Shown here: positions 29,694 to 37,509 of the stretch, piece after piece
Layout: every line of letters starts with the position of its first letter
How positions within the stretch are numbered: the stretch's first letter is position 1
DNA from: Myxococcus xanthus
GTDB lineage: Bacteria; Myxococcota; Myxococcia; Myxococcales; Myxococcaceae
NCBI RefSeq assembly: GCF_006402735.1
Contig: NZ_CP017174.1
Span: forward strand, 5,932,001 to 5,996,000
Reading direction: 5' to 3'
Length of the DNA stretch: 64,000 nucleotides
The notes under the pieces: generated by a model
What the model saw: only the letters and a program-made list of their open reading frames with translations
Told to the model about the DNA's origin: nothing
Database searches by the model: none
Translations under genes and position numbers: made by a program

Positions 29694-30470
29694 ATGTCCC
29701 TCCAACCCCAGAATCCCCGCGCGAAGATGGAAGCGCGGGAGCTCACGCTGCGCTACGGCCCCAAGACAGCCATCCACAAGGTGTCCCTGGCCATCCTCGA
29801 CCGGCGGGTGACGGCGCTCATCGGCCCCTCCGGCTGCGGGAAGTCCACCTTCCTGCGCTCGCTCAACCGGATGAACGACCTCATCTCCGGCACGACGCAT
29901 TCGGGAACCATCCTCCTGGAGGGCACGGACATCCATGACCGCGGCGTGGACGTGGTGGACCTGCGCCGGCGCGTGGGCATGGTCTTCCAGAAGTCCAACC
30001 CGTTCCCCAAGAGCATCTTCGAGAACGTGGCCTACGGCCTGCGCGTGGGCGGGATGAAGGACAAGGCGGAGTTGGCCACGCGCGTGGAGAAGTCGCTGCG
30101 TGGCGCCGCACTCTGGGACGAGGTGAAGGACCGGCTGGACGAAAGCGCCCTGGGCCTCTCCGGCGGCCAGCAGCAGCGTCTGTGCATCGCCCGGGCGATG
30201 GCGGTGGAGCCGGAGGTGCTGCTGATGGACGAGCCCGCCAGCGCGCTGGACCCCATCGCCACCGCGAAAATCGAAGAGCTCATCCACGAGCTCAAGGCGA
30301 CGTACACCATCGCCATCGTCACCCACAACATGCAGCAGGCCGCGCGCGTCAGCGACCGCACCGCTTTCTTCTACATGGGCGAGCTGGTGGAATGCGGCCC
30401 CACCGAACAGATCTTCACCAACCCGCGAGAGAAGCGCACCGAGGACTACGTCACCGGCAAGTTCGGGTGA
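29694..30470 (+). CDS. pstB: Phosphate ABC transporter ATP-binding protein PstB
   Basis: 258 residues from [11 protein letters not shown]. Walker [11 protein letters not shown]-loop [21 protein letters not shown], signature [14 protein letters not shown], Walker [14 protein letters not shown] and the H-loop VTHNMQQA are all intact. It powers the PstCA channel. It is 13 bases after pstA. Confidence 0.96.
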   Translation: MSLQPQNPRAKMEARELTLRYGPKTAIHKVSLAILDRRVTALIGPSGCGKSTFLRSLNRMNDLISGTTHSGTILLEGTDIHDRGVDVVDLRRRVGMVFQKSNPFPKSIFENVAYGLRVGGMKDKAELATRVEKSLRGAALWDEVKDRLDESALGLSGGQQQRLCIARAMAVEPEVLLMDEPASALDPIATAKIEELIHELKATYTIAIVTHNMQQAARVSDRTAFFYMGELVECGPTEQIFTNPREKRTEDYVTGKFG

Positions 30471-30495
30471 GCGGAAGAAAAAGGGGACCGGACAC

Positions 30496-31182
30496 ATGCC
30501 GTCGATGCATACGGACAAGGCCTTCGAGGCGGACCTGAGGGATTTGCGGGAGAAGCTGCTCGCGATGGGCGCGAAGGTGGAGAACCTCATCGTCCAGAGC
30601 ATGAAGGCGCTCATCGACCGCGACAGCGCCCTGGCCGAGAAGGTCGTCGCCGCCGACAAGGACGTCAACCGCCTGGAGGTGGACATTGACGAGCTGTGCC
30701 GGAAGATTCTGGCGCTGCGTCAGCCCGCCGCCAGCGACTTGCGCCTCATCACCACGGCGCTGAAGATCGTCACCGACCTGGAGCGCATCGGCGACCTGGC
30801 GGTGAACATCGCCGAGCGCTCCATCGACCTGAACCAGGCCCCCCCGCTGGCGCCCTACGTGGACACGCCCCGGCTGGCGGAGCTGGCCCAGCGGCAGGTC
30901 CGCATGTCGCTGGACGCCTTCGTCTCCGGCGACGTCGCCAAGGCAGAGGAGGTGCTCCGGGGCGACGATTTGCTGGATGCCCTCTTCCTCAAGATCTTCA
31001 ACGAGCTCCTCGCCTACATGATGGAGGATTCGCGCAACATCCGCCGCGCTACGGCGCTGATGTTCATCGCGAAGCACCTGGAGCGCATCGGCGACCACGC
31101 GCTGAACGTGGCGGAGATGGTCGTCTACATGGTGCGCGGCAAGGACATCCGCCACCCGCAGAGCCGCAACCTGACGGAGTAA
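30496..31182 (+). CDS. phoU: Phosphate signalling regulator PhoU
   Basis: 228 residues, all helical, with two PhoU repeats. The metal-binding E/DxxxD motifs are visible as AADKDVNRLEVDIDELC and ERIGDLAVNIAERS in the first half and ERIGDHALNVAEMVVYM in the second. PhoU links the Pst transporter to the PhoR/PhoB pathway and keeps it silent under phosphate excess. It closes the operon; a short CCCGC/GCGGG inverted repeat overlaps its stop codon. Confidence 0.94.
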   Translation: MPSMHTDKAFEADLRDLREKLLAMGAKVENLIVQSMKALIDRDSALAEKVVAADKDVNRLEVDIDELCRKILALRQPAASDLRLITTALKIVTDLERIGDLAVNIAERSIDLNQAPPLAPYVDTPRLAELAQRQVRMSLDAFVSGDVAKAEEVLRGDDLLDALFLKIFNELLAYMMEDSRNIRRATALMFIAKHLERIGDHALNVAEMVVYMVRGKDIRHPQSRNLTE

Positions 31183-31325
31183 CCCGCGGGCGCGGGCTTC
31201 ACCGGCCCGTCACCGCGAATTGCCCGGCCCGCCCCGGGCGCTTCGCGGGGCTGACGTGGAAGGTCTCTAGCGTGGCAACCGTGGTCGCGCCATGACGGCG
31301 CACCGGCCCCGGGGATTGCCCGCGA

Positions 31326-32534
31326 ATGTTGCTCGCCTCCACCGTCCTGCTGCTCGCCGCCTGCATCGGACTGTTCGTCCTCACCGTCCAGTTCGCGCTC
31401 GTGCTGCGCCACCGGCGTGAGCCGTCCTCCGCCGCGCAACCGGGCACACCCCGCCCGGGCATCTCCATCCTCAAGCCGCTGTGCGGCGTGGATGACGACC
31501 TGGAAGCCAACCTCGCGCAGTTCGCGGGGCTGGACTACGCGGGCGTGTACGAGGTGGTGCTCGGCGTCAAGGATGCCCGGGACCCGGCCTTCGCCGTGGC
31601 CCGCGCGGCGGTCACCCGCTGGCCCCACGTCATGCGTCTGGAGGTCCAGGAGGGCGAGCCGGGCCGCAACCCGAAGGTGAACCAGCTCATCACCCTGGCG
31701 GACCGGGCGCGCTACGATGTGCTGGTCATCAGCGACAGCAACACGCGGGTGGCGCCGGGCTACCTGGAGGAGATTGCCCAGGCCTTCGCGGACCCGGAGG
31801 TGGGCTGTGTCACCCACCCGGTGTCAGGCATTGGCGAGCGCACCTTCGGCTCGCTCCTGGACAACCTGCACCTGGGCGCCAGCGCGGCGGCGGGGATGAT
31901 TGCCGCCAAGCGGCTGGCGGGCCAGGACATCGTGGTGGGCAAGTCCATGGCGCTGCGCCGCGAGGACGTGGACGCGCTGGGTGGCTTCTTCTCCGTGAAG
32001 GACGTGCTGGCGGAGGACTACGTCATCGGCCAGTGGGTGACGCGGAAGCTGGGCCGGCGCGTGGTGATGGCGCACACGCCCGTGTTCAACGTGTCGCTGC
32101 GCAAGAGCGTCCTGTCCTTCTTCCAGCGCTATCTGCGCTGGAGCGTGATTCACCGGACCGCGGTGTCTCCGGGCACGTACCTGGCCCAGGCCCTGCTGAA
32201 CCCCACGCCGCTGGCCCTGCTGGGCGCGATGCTGGCCCCCTCTTCCGACACCGCGGCGCTCTGCCTGGTGGTGGCTCTGGGCAAGGTCGCGGTGGACCTC
32301 TCCACCGTGCGCGCCCTGCGGCCGCAAGCCCTGTCGTGGGACGCGGTGCCCGCCGTCTTCGCCAAGGACGCCCTGCTCTTCGCGGCCTGGAGCTACGCGC
32401 TCTTCTCCCGCACCGTGAACTGGCGCGGCACCCGGCTGCGCGTGGGCCGGGGCACCCGCCTGATGCCGGTGCGCACGACATCCCTGACGTCCGAGCCCGC
32501 GCTGCCCCGGGGCGACCGCATCCTCGCGGGCTGA
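31326..32534 (+). CDS. Ceramide glucosyltransferase-like / HpnI-type glycosyltransferase
   Basis: 402 residues, membrane-bound GT2/GT21 type. An N-terminal helix (about 1-28) is followed by the catalytic domain: ILKPLCGVDDDLE (49-61), the DSN motif in VISDSNTRV (137-139), LAEDYVIG (229-235) and QRYLRW (267-272), the D1-D2-D3-(Q/R)xxRW signature. C-terminal hydrophobic segments follow from about 285. Such enzymes glycosylate ceramides, or hopanoids as HpnI; myxobacteria make both sphingolipids and hopanoid-like lipids, so the acceptor is open. The gene follows phoU after 143 bases. Confidence 0.82.
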   Translation: MLLASTVLLLAACIGLFVLTVQFALVLRHRREPSSAAQPGTPRPGISILKPLCGVDDDLEANLAQFAGLDYAGVYEVVLGVKDARDPAFAVARAAVTRWPHVMRLEVQEGEPGRNPKVNQLITLADRARYDVLVISDSNTRVAPGYLEEIAQAFADPEVGCVTHPVSGIGERTFGSLLDNLHLGASAAAGMIAAKRLAGQDIVVGKSMALRREDVDALGGFFSVKDVLAEDYVIGQWVTRKLGRRVVMAHTPVFNVSLRKSVLSFFQRYLRWSVIHRTAVSPGTYLAQALLNPTPLALLGAMLAPSSDTAALCLVVALGKVAVDLSTVRALRPQALSWDAVPAVFAKDALLFAAWSYALFSRTVNWRGTRLRVGRGTRLMPVRTTSLTSEPALPRGDRILAG

Positions 32535-32587
32535 CCTGGCGACGCGCCCTTCCAGGGCCTGCCTGCCCGCATGCCGCAGCGAGCACC

Positions 32588-33034
32588 ATGTCACCGCTCG
32601 CGGAGAATGATGGCGCCCTTCAGCAGCGTTCATCTCAGGTCGGGGGAGGACGATTGGCGCGACTGGCAACGGACAACGGCGCAAGAAGGGTCTTGGTCGT
32701 CGATGACGACGCGGACTGGAGGGAATTCCTCCGGCTCAGCCTGGAGGACCTTGGCTACGAGACGACCGAGGCCTCGGATGGGCAAGAGGCCCTGGAGACG
32801 CTGAGGCGCGGCGGACGGTATGGCGTGATGCTGCTGGACCTCAACATGCCGGGCATGTCCGGGCTGGAGGTCGTGGAGCATCTGCCACGCGGGCCGCATC
32901 CCCGCATCGTCTTCCTGACGTCCGCGGCGGCGCAGGATGTAGGCAGTGCCCTGCTCTCAGGGCCACACTACTACCTTCCAAAAGGTGCGAGCCGCGACCA
33001 ATTGTCACTCCTCTTGCAATCACTTGGTGAGTGA
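32588..33034 (+). CDS. Single-domain response regulator with N-terminal extension
   Basis: 148 residues. About 33 low-complexity residues precede a receiver domain with VLVVDDDADW, Asp84 in LLDLNMPGMSG and Lys in YLPKGAS. There is no output domain. The ATG at 32588 is the first in frame after the glycosyltransferase, but no clear Shine-Dalgarno sequence is present, so the start may lie further in. Partner kinase unknown. Confidence 0.78.
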   Translation: MSPLAENDGALQQRSSQVGGGRLARLATDNGARRVLVVDDDADWREFLRLSLEDLGYETTEASDGQEALETLRRGGRYGVMLLDLNMPGMSGLEVVEHLPRGPHPRIVFLTSAAAQDVGSALLSGPHYYLPKGASRDQLSLLLQSLGE

Positions 33035-33085
33035 GCAGCCCGCCTCTGGCGTATAGGGTAGAGGGCCCCTGAGAGGAGGGCCATT

Positions 33086-34396
33086 ATCGTCACCGAGCTT
33101 CTCATCATCCTGTTGCTGGTCCTGGCAAACGGCATCTTCGCCGGCGCGGAGCTGGCCATCATCTCTGTCCGCCGGACGCGGCTGCGGGAACTGATTGAAG
33201 AAGGCAGCACCTCCGCGAAAGCGGTGGAGGCCCTGCGCGGCAACCCTGAGCGCTTCCTGGCCACGGTGCAGATTGGCATCACCGTCATCGGCGCCACGGC
33301 GGCCGCGTTCGGTGGCGCGAGCATCGCCACGCGTCTGGGTGACTTCCTCACGAGACTGGGAGTGCCCGAGCAGCAAGCCGACGAAGTCGCCCTGGCGGGC
33401 GTGGTGGCCTTCGTTTCGTACCTCTCCTTGGTGCTGGGCGAACTGGTGCCCAAGTCACTCGCGCTGCGTGCCGGCGAGCGCTACGCGCTGCTCATCGGCC
33501 GGCCTCTGCGCGGCCTGGCGTGGCTGATGCAACCGGTGGTGTGGTTCCTCACCGCCAGCTCCAACGTGGTGCTGCGCCTGTTCGGCGACCGGACGAACTT
33601 CACCGAAGGCCGCCTGTCCGCGGAGGAGCTCCAACAGCTGGTGGAGGAGGCGGCGAAGCAGGGCACGTTGGATCCGCACGCCGGCGAAATTGCATCACGC
33701 GCCTTCGAGATGGGCGACGTGACGGTGGGCGAGCTGTCGGTGGCGCGGGACGAGATGGTGGCCCTGCGGCGGCACTCCAGTCCGGAGGAGATTCGCCGCG
33801 TCCTGCTGGAGGGCGGCCATTCGCGCATGCCGGTGTACGAGGGCACGCTGGACAACATCGTCGGCTACGTCATCGCCAAGGACCTGCTGGGGGTGGCCTG
33901 GGAGGGCAACCTCATCATCCTGGAGGACGTGATGCGTCCGCCCTTCTTCGTCGTGGAGACGATGCGGGCCATGGACGCGCTCAAGGAACTGCAGAAGCGG
34001 CGCATGCAGTTGGCGGTGGTGGTGGACGAGCGCGGCGGCGTGGTGGGGCTCGTCACCGTGGAAGACCTCGTGGAGGAGCTGGTGGGCGACATCCTCAGCG
34101 AGTCCGAGGTGCCGGAGGAGTACGTCAAGCGCGAGGGTCCGAACACCGCCCTGGTGCTCGGCACCGCGAGCATCCGCGACGTCAACCGGGAGCTGTCCCT
34201 GGACCTGGACGAGGACCAGGACTACGCCACCGTGGCGGGTCTGTGCATCGCCCTGTCCGGCGGCGCCATCCCCGGGCCGGGCACGAAGGTCCAGACGGAG
34301 GGAGGACTCGTGCTGGAGGTCGTCGCGTCCTCGCCCCGCCGTGTGGACACCGTGCGCTTCCACCTGCCGCAGCGCGAAGAGCCCGTGGAGGCGTGA
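33086..34396 (+). CDS. CNNM/HlyC-CorC-family membrane protein with CBS domains
   Basis: About 436 residues. A DUF21 membrane domain (about 1-190, beginning TELLIILLLVLANGIFAGAE split at residues 3-22) is followed by a CBS pair (about 205-330; SRMPVYEGTLDNIVGYVIAK, VVVDERGGVVGLVTVEDLVE) and a CorC_HlyC domain (about 345-430). The family is linked to Mg2+/cation efflux. The start is odd: family members begin right at TELL, but no ATG, GTG or TTG stands there. AGGAGG (33074-33079) is ideally placed for ATC at 33086 or, less well, ATT at 33083. The next usual codon is TTG at 33113, which would remove part of the first helix. I use 33086. Confidence 0.8.
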   Translation: MVTELLIILLLVLANGIFAGAELAIISVRRTRLRELIEEGSTSAKAVEALRGNPERFLATVQIGITVIGATAAAFGGASIATRLGDFLTRLGVPEQQADEVALAGVVAFVSYLSLVLGELVPKSLALRAGERYALLIGRPLRGLAWLMQPVVWFLTASSNVVLRLFGDRTNFTEGRLSAEELQQLVEEAAKQGTLDPHAGEIASRAFEMGDVTVGELSVARDEMVALRRHSSPEEIRRVLLEGGHSRMPVYEGTLDNIVGYVIAKDLLGVAWEGNLIILEDVMRPPFFVVETMRAMDALKELQKRRMQLAVVVDERGGVVGLVTVEDLVEELVGDILSESEVPEEYVKREGPNTALVLGTASIRDVNRELSLDLDEDQDYATVAGLCIALSGGAIPGPGTKVQTEGGLVLEVVASSPRRVDTVRFHLPQREEPVEA

Positions 34397-34410
34397 AGCC
34401 TGCCCCCCCG

Positions 34411-34435
34411 GCCTTTGGCTCAGGAGGCCAAAGGC
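34411..34435. terminator. Bidirectional hairpin between CNNM and FnIII genes
   Basis: GCCTTTGG (34411-34418) pairs with CCAAAGGC (34428-34435) around CTCAGGAGG. It stands between two convergent genes, 15 bases after the first stop and 22 from the other. No T tract follows. Its left 22 bases (34409-34430) match the anticodon arm of the tRNA-Arg at 39221-39294 at 21 positions, which may be coincidence or common origin. Confidence 0.6.
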
Positions 34436-34456
34436 GTCGGGAGGTGCGGCGCGGCC

Positions 34457-35683
34457 TCAGGGGCGCAGCGAGTCAAAGTAGCAGTAGAGCTCCACGGAAT
34501 TTCCAAACCCATACGCATTCTGGGCGACGAGAGAGAACCGCATGGGGTTCCCTTCGCGAGGAATCTCCGGGAGGACGTAGCGCAGCTTGGTGGTGTACCA
34601 CGCGGTGTAATAGCCGCGGAGCATTGTCGCGATACGGTATTCCACTACCGGGTACCCGTAGTCGAACTCAGGCGGCTCCCAGGCGAACGTGACGTTCCCG
34701 CTAGAGGTATCGCAGGTGGCGTTGAGCGGCACTGACGGGCTCCGGGCGAGCGTGCTCGCGATGCGCTCCGAGATCGTGCCCCACCCGGCCTCGTTCCGTG
34801 CGACGACCGTGAAGTGATAGGTCGTCGAGTAGAGCAACCCCGTCACGTTCAACGTCAACTCGGTCGTCTCCACGGTCCGTAGGACCTCGTCGTTCAGGTA
34901 CACCGTCACCAGATAGCCGGTGATGGGACGGCCTCCCGTGTCTTCGGTGGTCCAGCGCAAGGACACGCGAGTCGAATACCCTCTGGCCGTCAACGCGGGA
35001 GCGCCCGGCGTCGTGAAGGGGGTGGCCGAAACGGAGCTCCCAGGCCCCTGCGCATGGCCGTTGTCCGCGACGACGGTGAAGGAGTACGCCGTCCCGTTCG
35101 TCAACGCGACCAGCGCGGCCCGCGTCTCCGTCACGGTGACCGTCACCGGCTGAGACTCGGCTCCCGCATCCTCGGCCTGCACTGTGATGGAATAGCCGGT
35201 CAGGGCCATGCCCTTGCCATCGGCGGCCTCCCACGTCAGCACGACCTCCTGGTTCCCAGGCACGGCCACCAGGTTGCTCACCGCGCCGGGCGTCACGTGC
35301 GGCGTGACGAGGGCCGTGCGCGTGGACGCAGCACCACGGCCCCGGTCGTTCACCGCGACCACGCTGAATGCGTAGGCCGTGCCATTGCTCAGGTCAGGGA
35401 TGAGGGCCTGGTTCGCGGACGCGGGCGACGGCACCACCCGGACCTCGCTCTCACCGGAGAAGACATGCACCGCGTATTCGAGAATGGCGCTGCCACCGTT
35501 GTTCGCGGGCGCCGCCCACGTCACCGTGACATGTGAGTCCCCCGCCACTGCCGCCACCTGGGTCGGCGCCCCGGGTACTGTCACCTGCGGTTCCTGGGGA
35601 GGCGGGTCATCCGAACCGCCACATCCCATCCCGCCAAACAGCCCCAGCAGCACCGCAGCCAAAAGACAGATTCGTCCGTTCAT
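34457..35683 (-). CDS. Fibronectin type III repeat lipoprotein (copy A)
   Basis: 408 residues. Signal peptide and lipobox LFGGMGCGGSDDPP give a lipid-anchored Cys near residue 20. Four FnIII-like units follow, each opening with a VPGAPTQVAAVAGDSHVTV-type strand and carrying TAYAFSVVAVN-like strands (units from about 40, 130, 220 and 310). GGAGGA lies eight bases before the chosen ATG; a GTG one codon earlier is possible. Probably a surface adhesion or matrix-binding protein. It is a paralogue of copy B (37510-38988), which has one more unit. Low-GC, disturbed DNA follows upstream. Confidence 0.85.
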   Translation of the reverse strand: MNGRICLLAAVLLGLFGGMGCGGSDDPPPQEPQVTVPGAPTQVAAVAGDSHVTVTWAAPANNGGSAILEYAVHVFSGESEVRVVPSPASANQALIPDLSNGTAYAFSVVAVNDRGRGAASTRTALVTPHVTPGAVSNLVAVPGNQEVVLTWEAADGKGMALTGYSITVQAEDAGAESQPVTVTVTETRAALVALTNGTAYSFTVVADNGHAQGPGSSVSATPFTTPGAPALTARGYSTRVSLRWTTEDTGGRPITGYLVTVYLNDEVLRTVETTELTLNVTGLLYSTTYHFTVVARNEAGWGTISERIASTLARSPSVPLNATCDTSSGNVTFAWEPPEFDYGYPVVEYRIATMLRGYYTAWYTTKLRYVLPEIPREGNPMRFSLVAQNAYGFGNSVELYCYFDSLRP

Positions 35684-36130
35684 CACGACAGTCCTCCCCT
35701 CTCACTGGGAAACGCAGGCCTACAGCATCACGCCCGCCTCCGGAAAGAGAGGCTGCATGGACCCTGCCCTTCAGAAGGAAGTGCTCGCACCCCCCTGGAG
35801 CAGGACAACCGCCCACCTGAACAAGCCCACGGGAAGAGCGAGCTCCCAGCCCTTACAAACGCTCAGGATTTTGGAGATTCGGAACCAGGGACCATCCAAC
35901 CCTCCACCAGCTCGTCACGAGCGTCCACGCGCCCCTGGAAATGTCGACTATCGGACCAGGACCTCGGAAGCAACTTTGCGATACCAAACACTATCGACGG
36001 GAGTCGACAAGTCACATGACCGTGTTTGCGGCATATCTGGCCATGCCCGATTGGCGCCGCAGAAGGGCGCGATGCACATGTGGTCGCAGGTCAGGCGGTG
36101 GCGCATTCCCTGTCGACTGAGGGGTACGCA
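35684..36130. other. Gene-free region upstream of FnIII copy A
   Basis: 447 bases with no supported reading frame. Base composition is visibly less GC-rich than in the surrounding housekeeping genes. It should contain the promoter of FnIII copy A (leftward) and that of the broken gene at 36131 (rightward). I see no repeat or terminator of note. Confidence 0.5.
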
Positions 36131-36849
36131 ATGAAAAGCAAGCGCTCGTTTCGACTAGGATTTCTGTTGGCGGTCACTCACTGAAGCGCAACTGTCACTC
36201 CAGCGCATCGACAAACTATACGAATCCAATCCGGTGGCCGCACTGGAAGCCAAGCAGAAGTTGCGTCCAAGGCTCGATGAAATCAATCATCTGATTGTTC
36301 GTGTCGAACTGGCACCTGAGCACCATGTTGAATTTTACGACTCGGGGGCCGGTGGCCTACTCATCATGGAACGCGGGCCCGTTGAAAATGGACATATCTT
36401 GCGTGACGAGGATGTTGCAGGTCGCTCTGCCGTCGACCTCTATCGTCGGCTTACGGGAGGCTCGCCACCGCCAGAAGCATTGGTCAGGGCAGAATCGCTC
36501 AGTGGGGCGCATGATGGCTCCCATGTCATGCCTGCGCGAGATGAGGTTGTTGCCAACCCAGAATCTTCAGAGGGCTTTGCCCCGGATGTCACCCAGTCGT
36601 GGACGGGGGCCGATGGCCAACAATGGTGGCGCATGGGGATCCTGGGTCTTTTTTGCAGGAGAATCGGTGCAGTACTGGCAGCACAGTGCTAGCTATTGGG
36701 CATGCCCTTGGTACGAGGCATGCGGCGTTCAGGAGTACTACATTCGACAACATCGATGGGATGTCTTGGATGCGGACGGCGACGGGTATCACTTCAGTCA
36801 CGCATTCAGGAGCAATTGCAACTGGACATCGTGTGACAATGCCCCCTGA
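36131..36849 (+). pseudogene. Frameshifted exported-protein gene, unknown family
   Basis: GAGGGG seven bases before the ATG supports the start MKSKRSFRLGFLLAV, a signal-peptide-like N-terminus, but a TGA follows after 17 codons. One base further in frame, a long sensible reading continues (EAQLSLQRIDKLYESNPVAA, then residues such as EINHLIVRVELAPEHHVEFY) to about 36606. At a run of five G (36607-36611) the sensible frame shifts again by one base and continues as GGAWGSWVFFAGESVQYW to the stop at 36847-36849, ending rich in Trp, Cys and Tyr. Dropping one G restores WTGPMANNGGAWG. Two +1 shifts make this a probable pseudogene, or sequencing errors. Function unknown; low GC compared with neighbours. 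Confidence 0.6.
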
Positions 36850-36979
36850 CGTCCGCAACTGCTGATCCCATTGAGGCTGCGTTCCTTGATGCCAGATTGG
36901 CTCTCGTAGCGTTGCTACGTTGCCACTGAGCAAGGCCACGTGAAACTCCAGCGCGCCGCATGCTCGACTGGGACTCCCC

Positions 36980-37300
36980 CGGTTCCGTGGGGTCCGCCCC
37001 GAAAGCAGCGGCGCGCGATGTCCCTCCTGCAAGACGCCCAGCGATACCGCCGCATCGTACCTATATCCGGCGCCCAGCCGACCTGCCATCGGCCGAGCGC
37101 TCCGTTCAGCTCCAACTGCGCGTGCGTCGCTTCTCCTGTCCAAACACGAAGTGCACTCGTCGCACTTTCGCGGAGCGTCTGCCCGGTCTGCTCGCCCCAC
37201 GTGCCCGGCGCACGTCACGAAGCTCAAACTCCAGAAGCGCCAGATGTACGGCCGCGCCCGCTTCGACTTGCTGCGCCGTCGCGTGCTGCTCGCCGCTTGA
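36980..37300 (+). pseudogene. ISL3-family transposase remnant, internally deleted and frameshifted
   Basis: Two ends of an ISL3 (IS204/IS1001/IS1165-type) transposase are joined. The N-terminal zinc-binding part reads GARCPSCKTPSD (CxxC at 37019-37030), then after a one-base shift HRTYIRRPADLP, LQLRVRRFSCPNTKCTRR and FAERLPGLLAPRARRT, in the typical order. From about 37214 the extreme C-terminus follows: KLKLQKRQMYGRARFDLLRR-RVLLAA and stop at 37298-37300. About 300 central residues with the DDE catalytic core are missing, so it is inactive. Terminal inverted repeats could not be identified. The element was probably on the same strand as the broken gene before it. Confidence 0.65.
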
Positions 37301-37404
37301 TCCGACGCCTCACATCAAGTGCGGGAGCGCCACGAAATCGGGGCAACCCCAGGTTCAAGCAAGTGGCGCGAAGCGCTCTTCCTGCAAGGTCCGTCCAGAA
37401 AGCG

Positions 37405-37450
37405 AAGGGCCCGAAATCGGTGGAGAATCTCCACAACGTTCCGGGCCCTT
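37405..37450 (-). terminator. tRNA-type terminator copy downstream of FnIII copy B
   Basis: AAGGGCCCG (37405-37413) pairs exactly with CGGGCCCTT (37442-37450); an inner GTGG/CCAC stem closes the loop. The same layout and partly the same sequence occur downstream of the intact tRNA-Arg (39171-39213), so this looks like a copy of that terminator that now ends FnIII copy B. Confidence 0.7.
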
Positions 37451-37471
37451 GTCTCTGCTCACAGCGAAAGC

Positions 37472-37503
37472 TTCGAACCTGCGGCCTTTGGCTCCGGAGG
37501 CCA
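37472..37503 (-). repeat. Partial tRNA-Arg(CCG) copy (32-bp direct repeat)
   Basis: These 32 bases are identical to 39235-39266 inside tRNA-Arg(CCG) and run from the anticodon stem through the variable loop to the T loop. The acceptor half and the 5' half are absent or diverged. Downstream similarity continues, less perfectly, through the terminator. It begins seven bases after the stop of FnIII copy B. This is the pattern expected of an attachment-site repeat or a segmental duplication. Confidence 0.8.
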
Positions 37504-37509
37504 CCGGCC

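Noticed and set aside
31181..31197. Terminator after phoU
   Set aside because: The CCCGC/GCGGG stem is only five base pairs, overlaps the stop and has no T tract; too weak to list.
34409..34435. Second true tRNA fragment downstream of FnIII copy A
   Set aside because: Only the anticodon-arm-like 22 bases match and they also form a self-sufficient terminator hairpin; listed as a question, not as a tRNA feature.
36234..36692. An independent 152-residue gene inside the broken gene
   Set aside because: The GTG start has no ribosome site and sensible sequence continues upstream of it; it is better explained as the middle part of one frameshifted gene.
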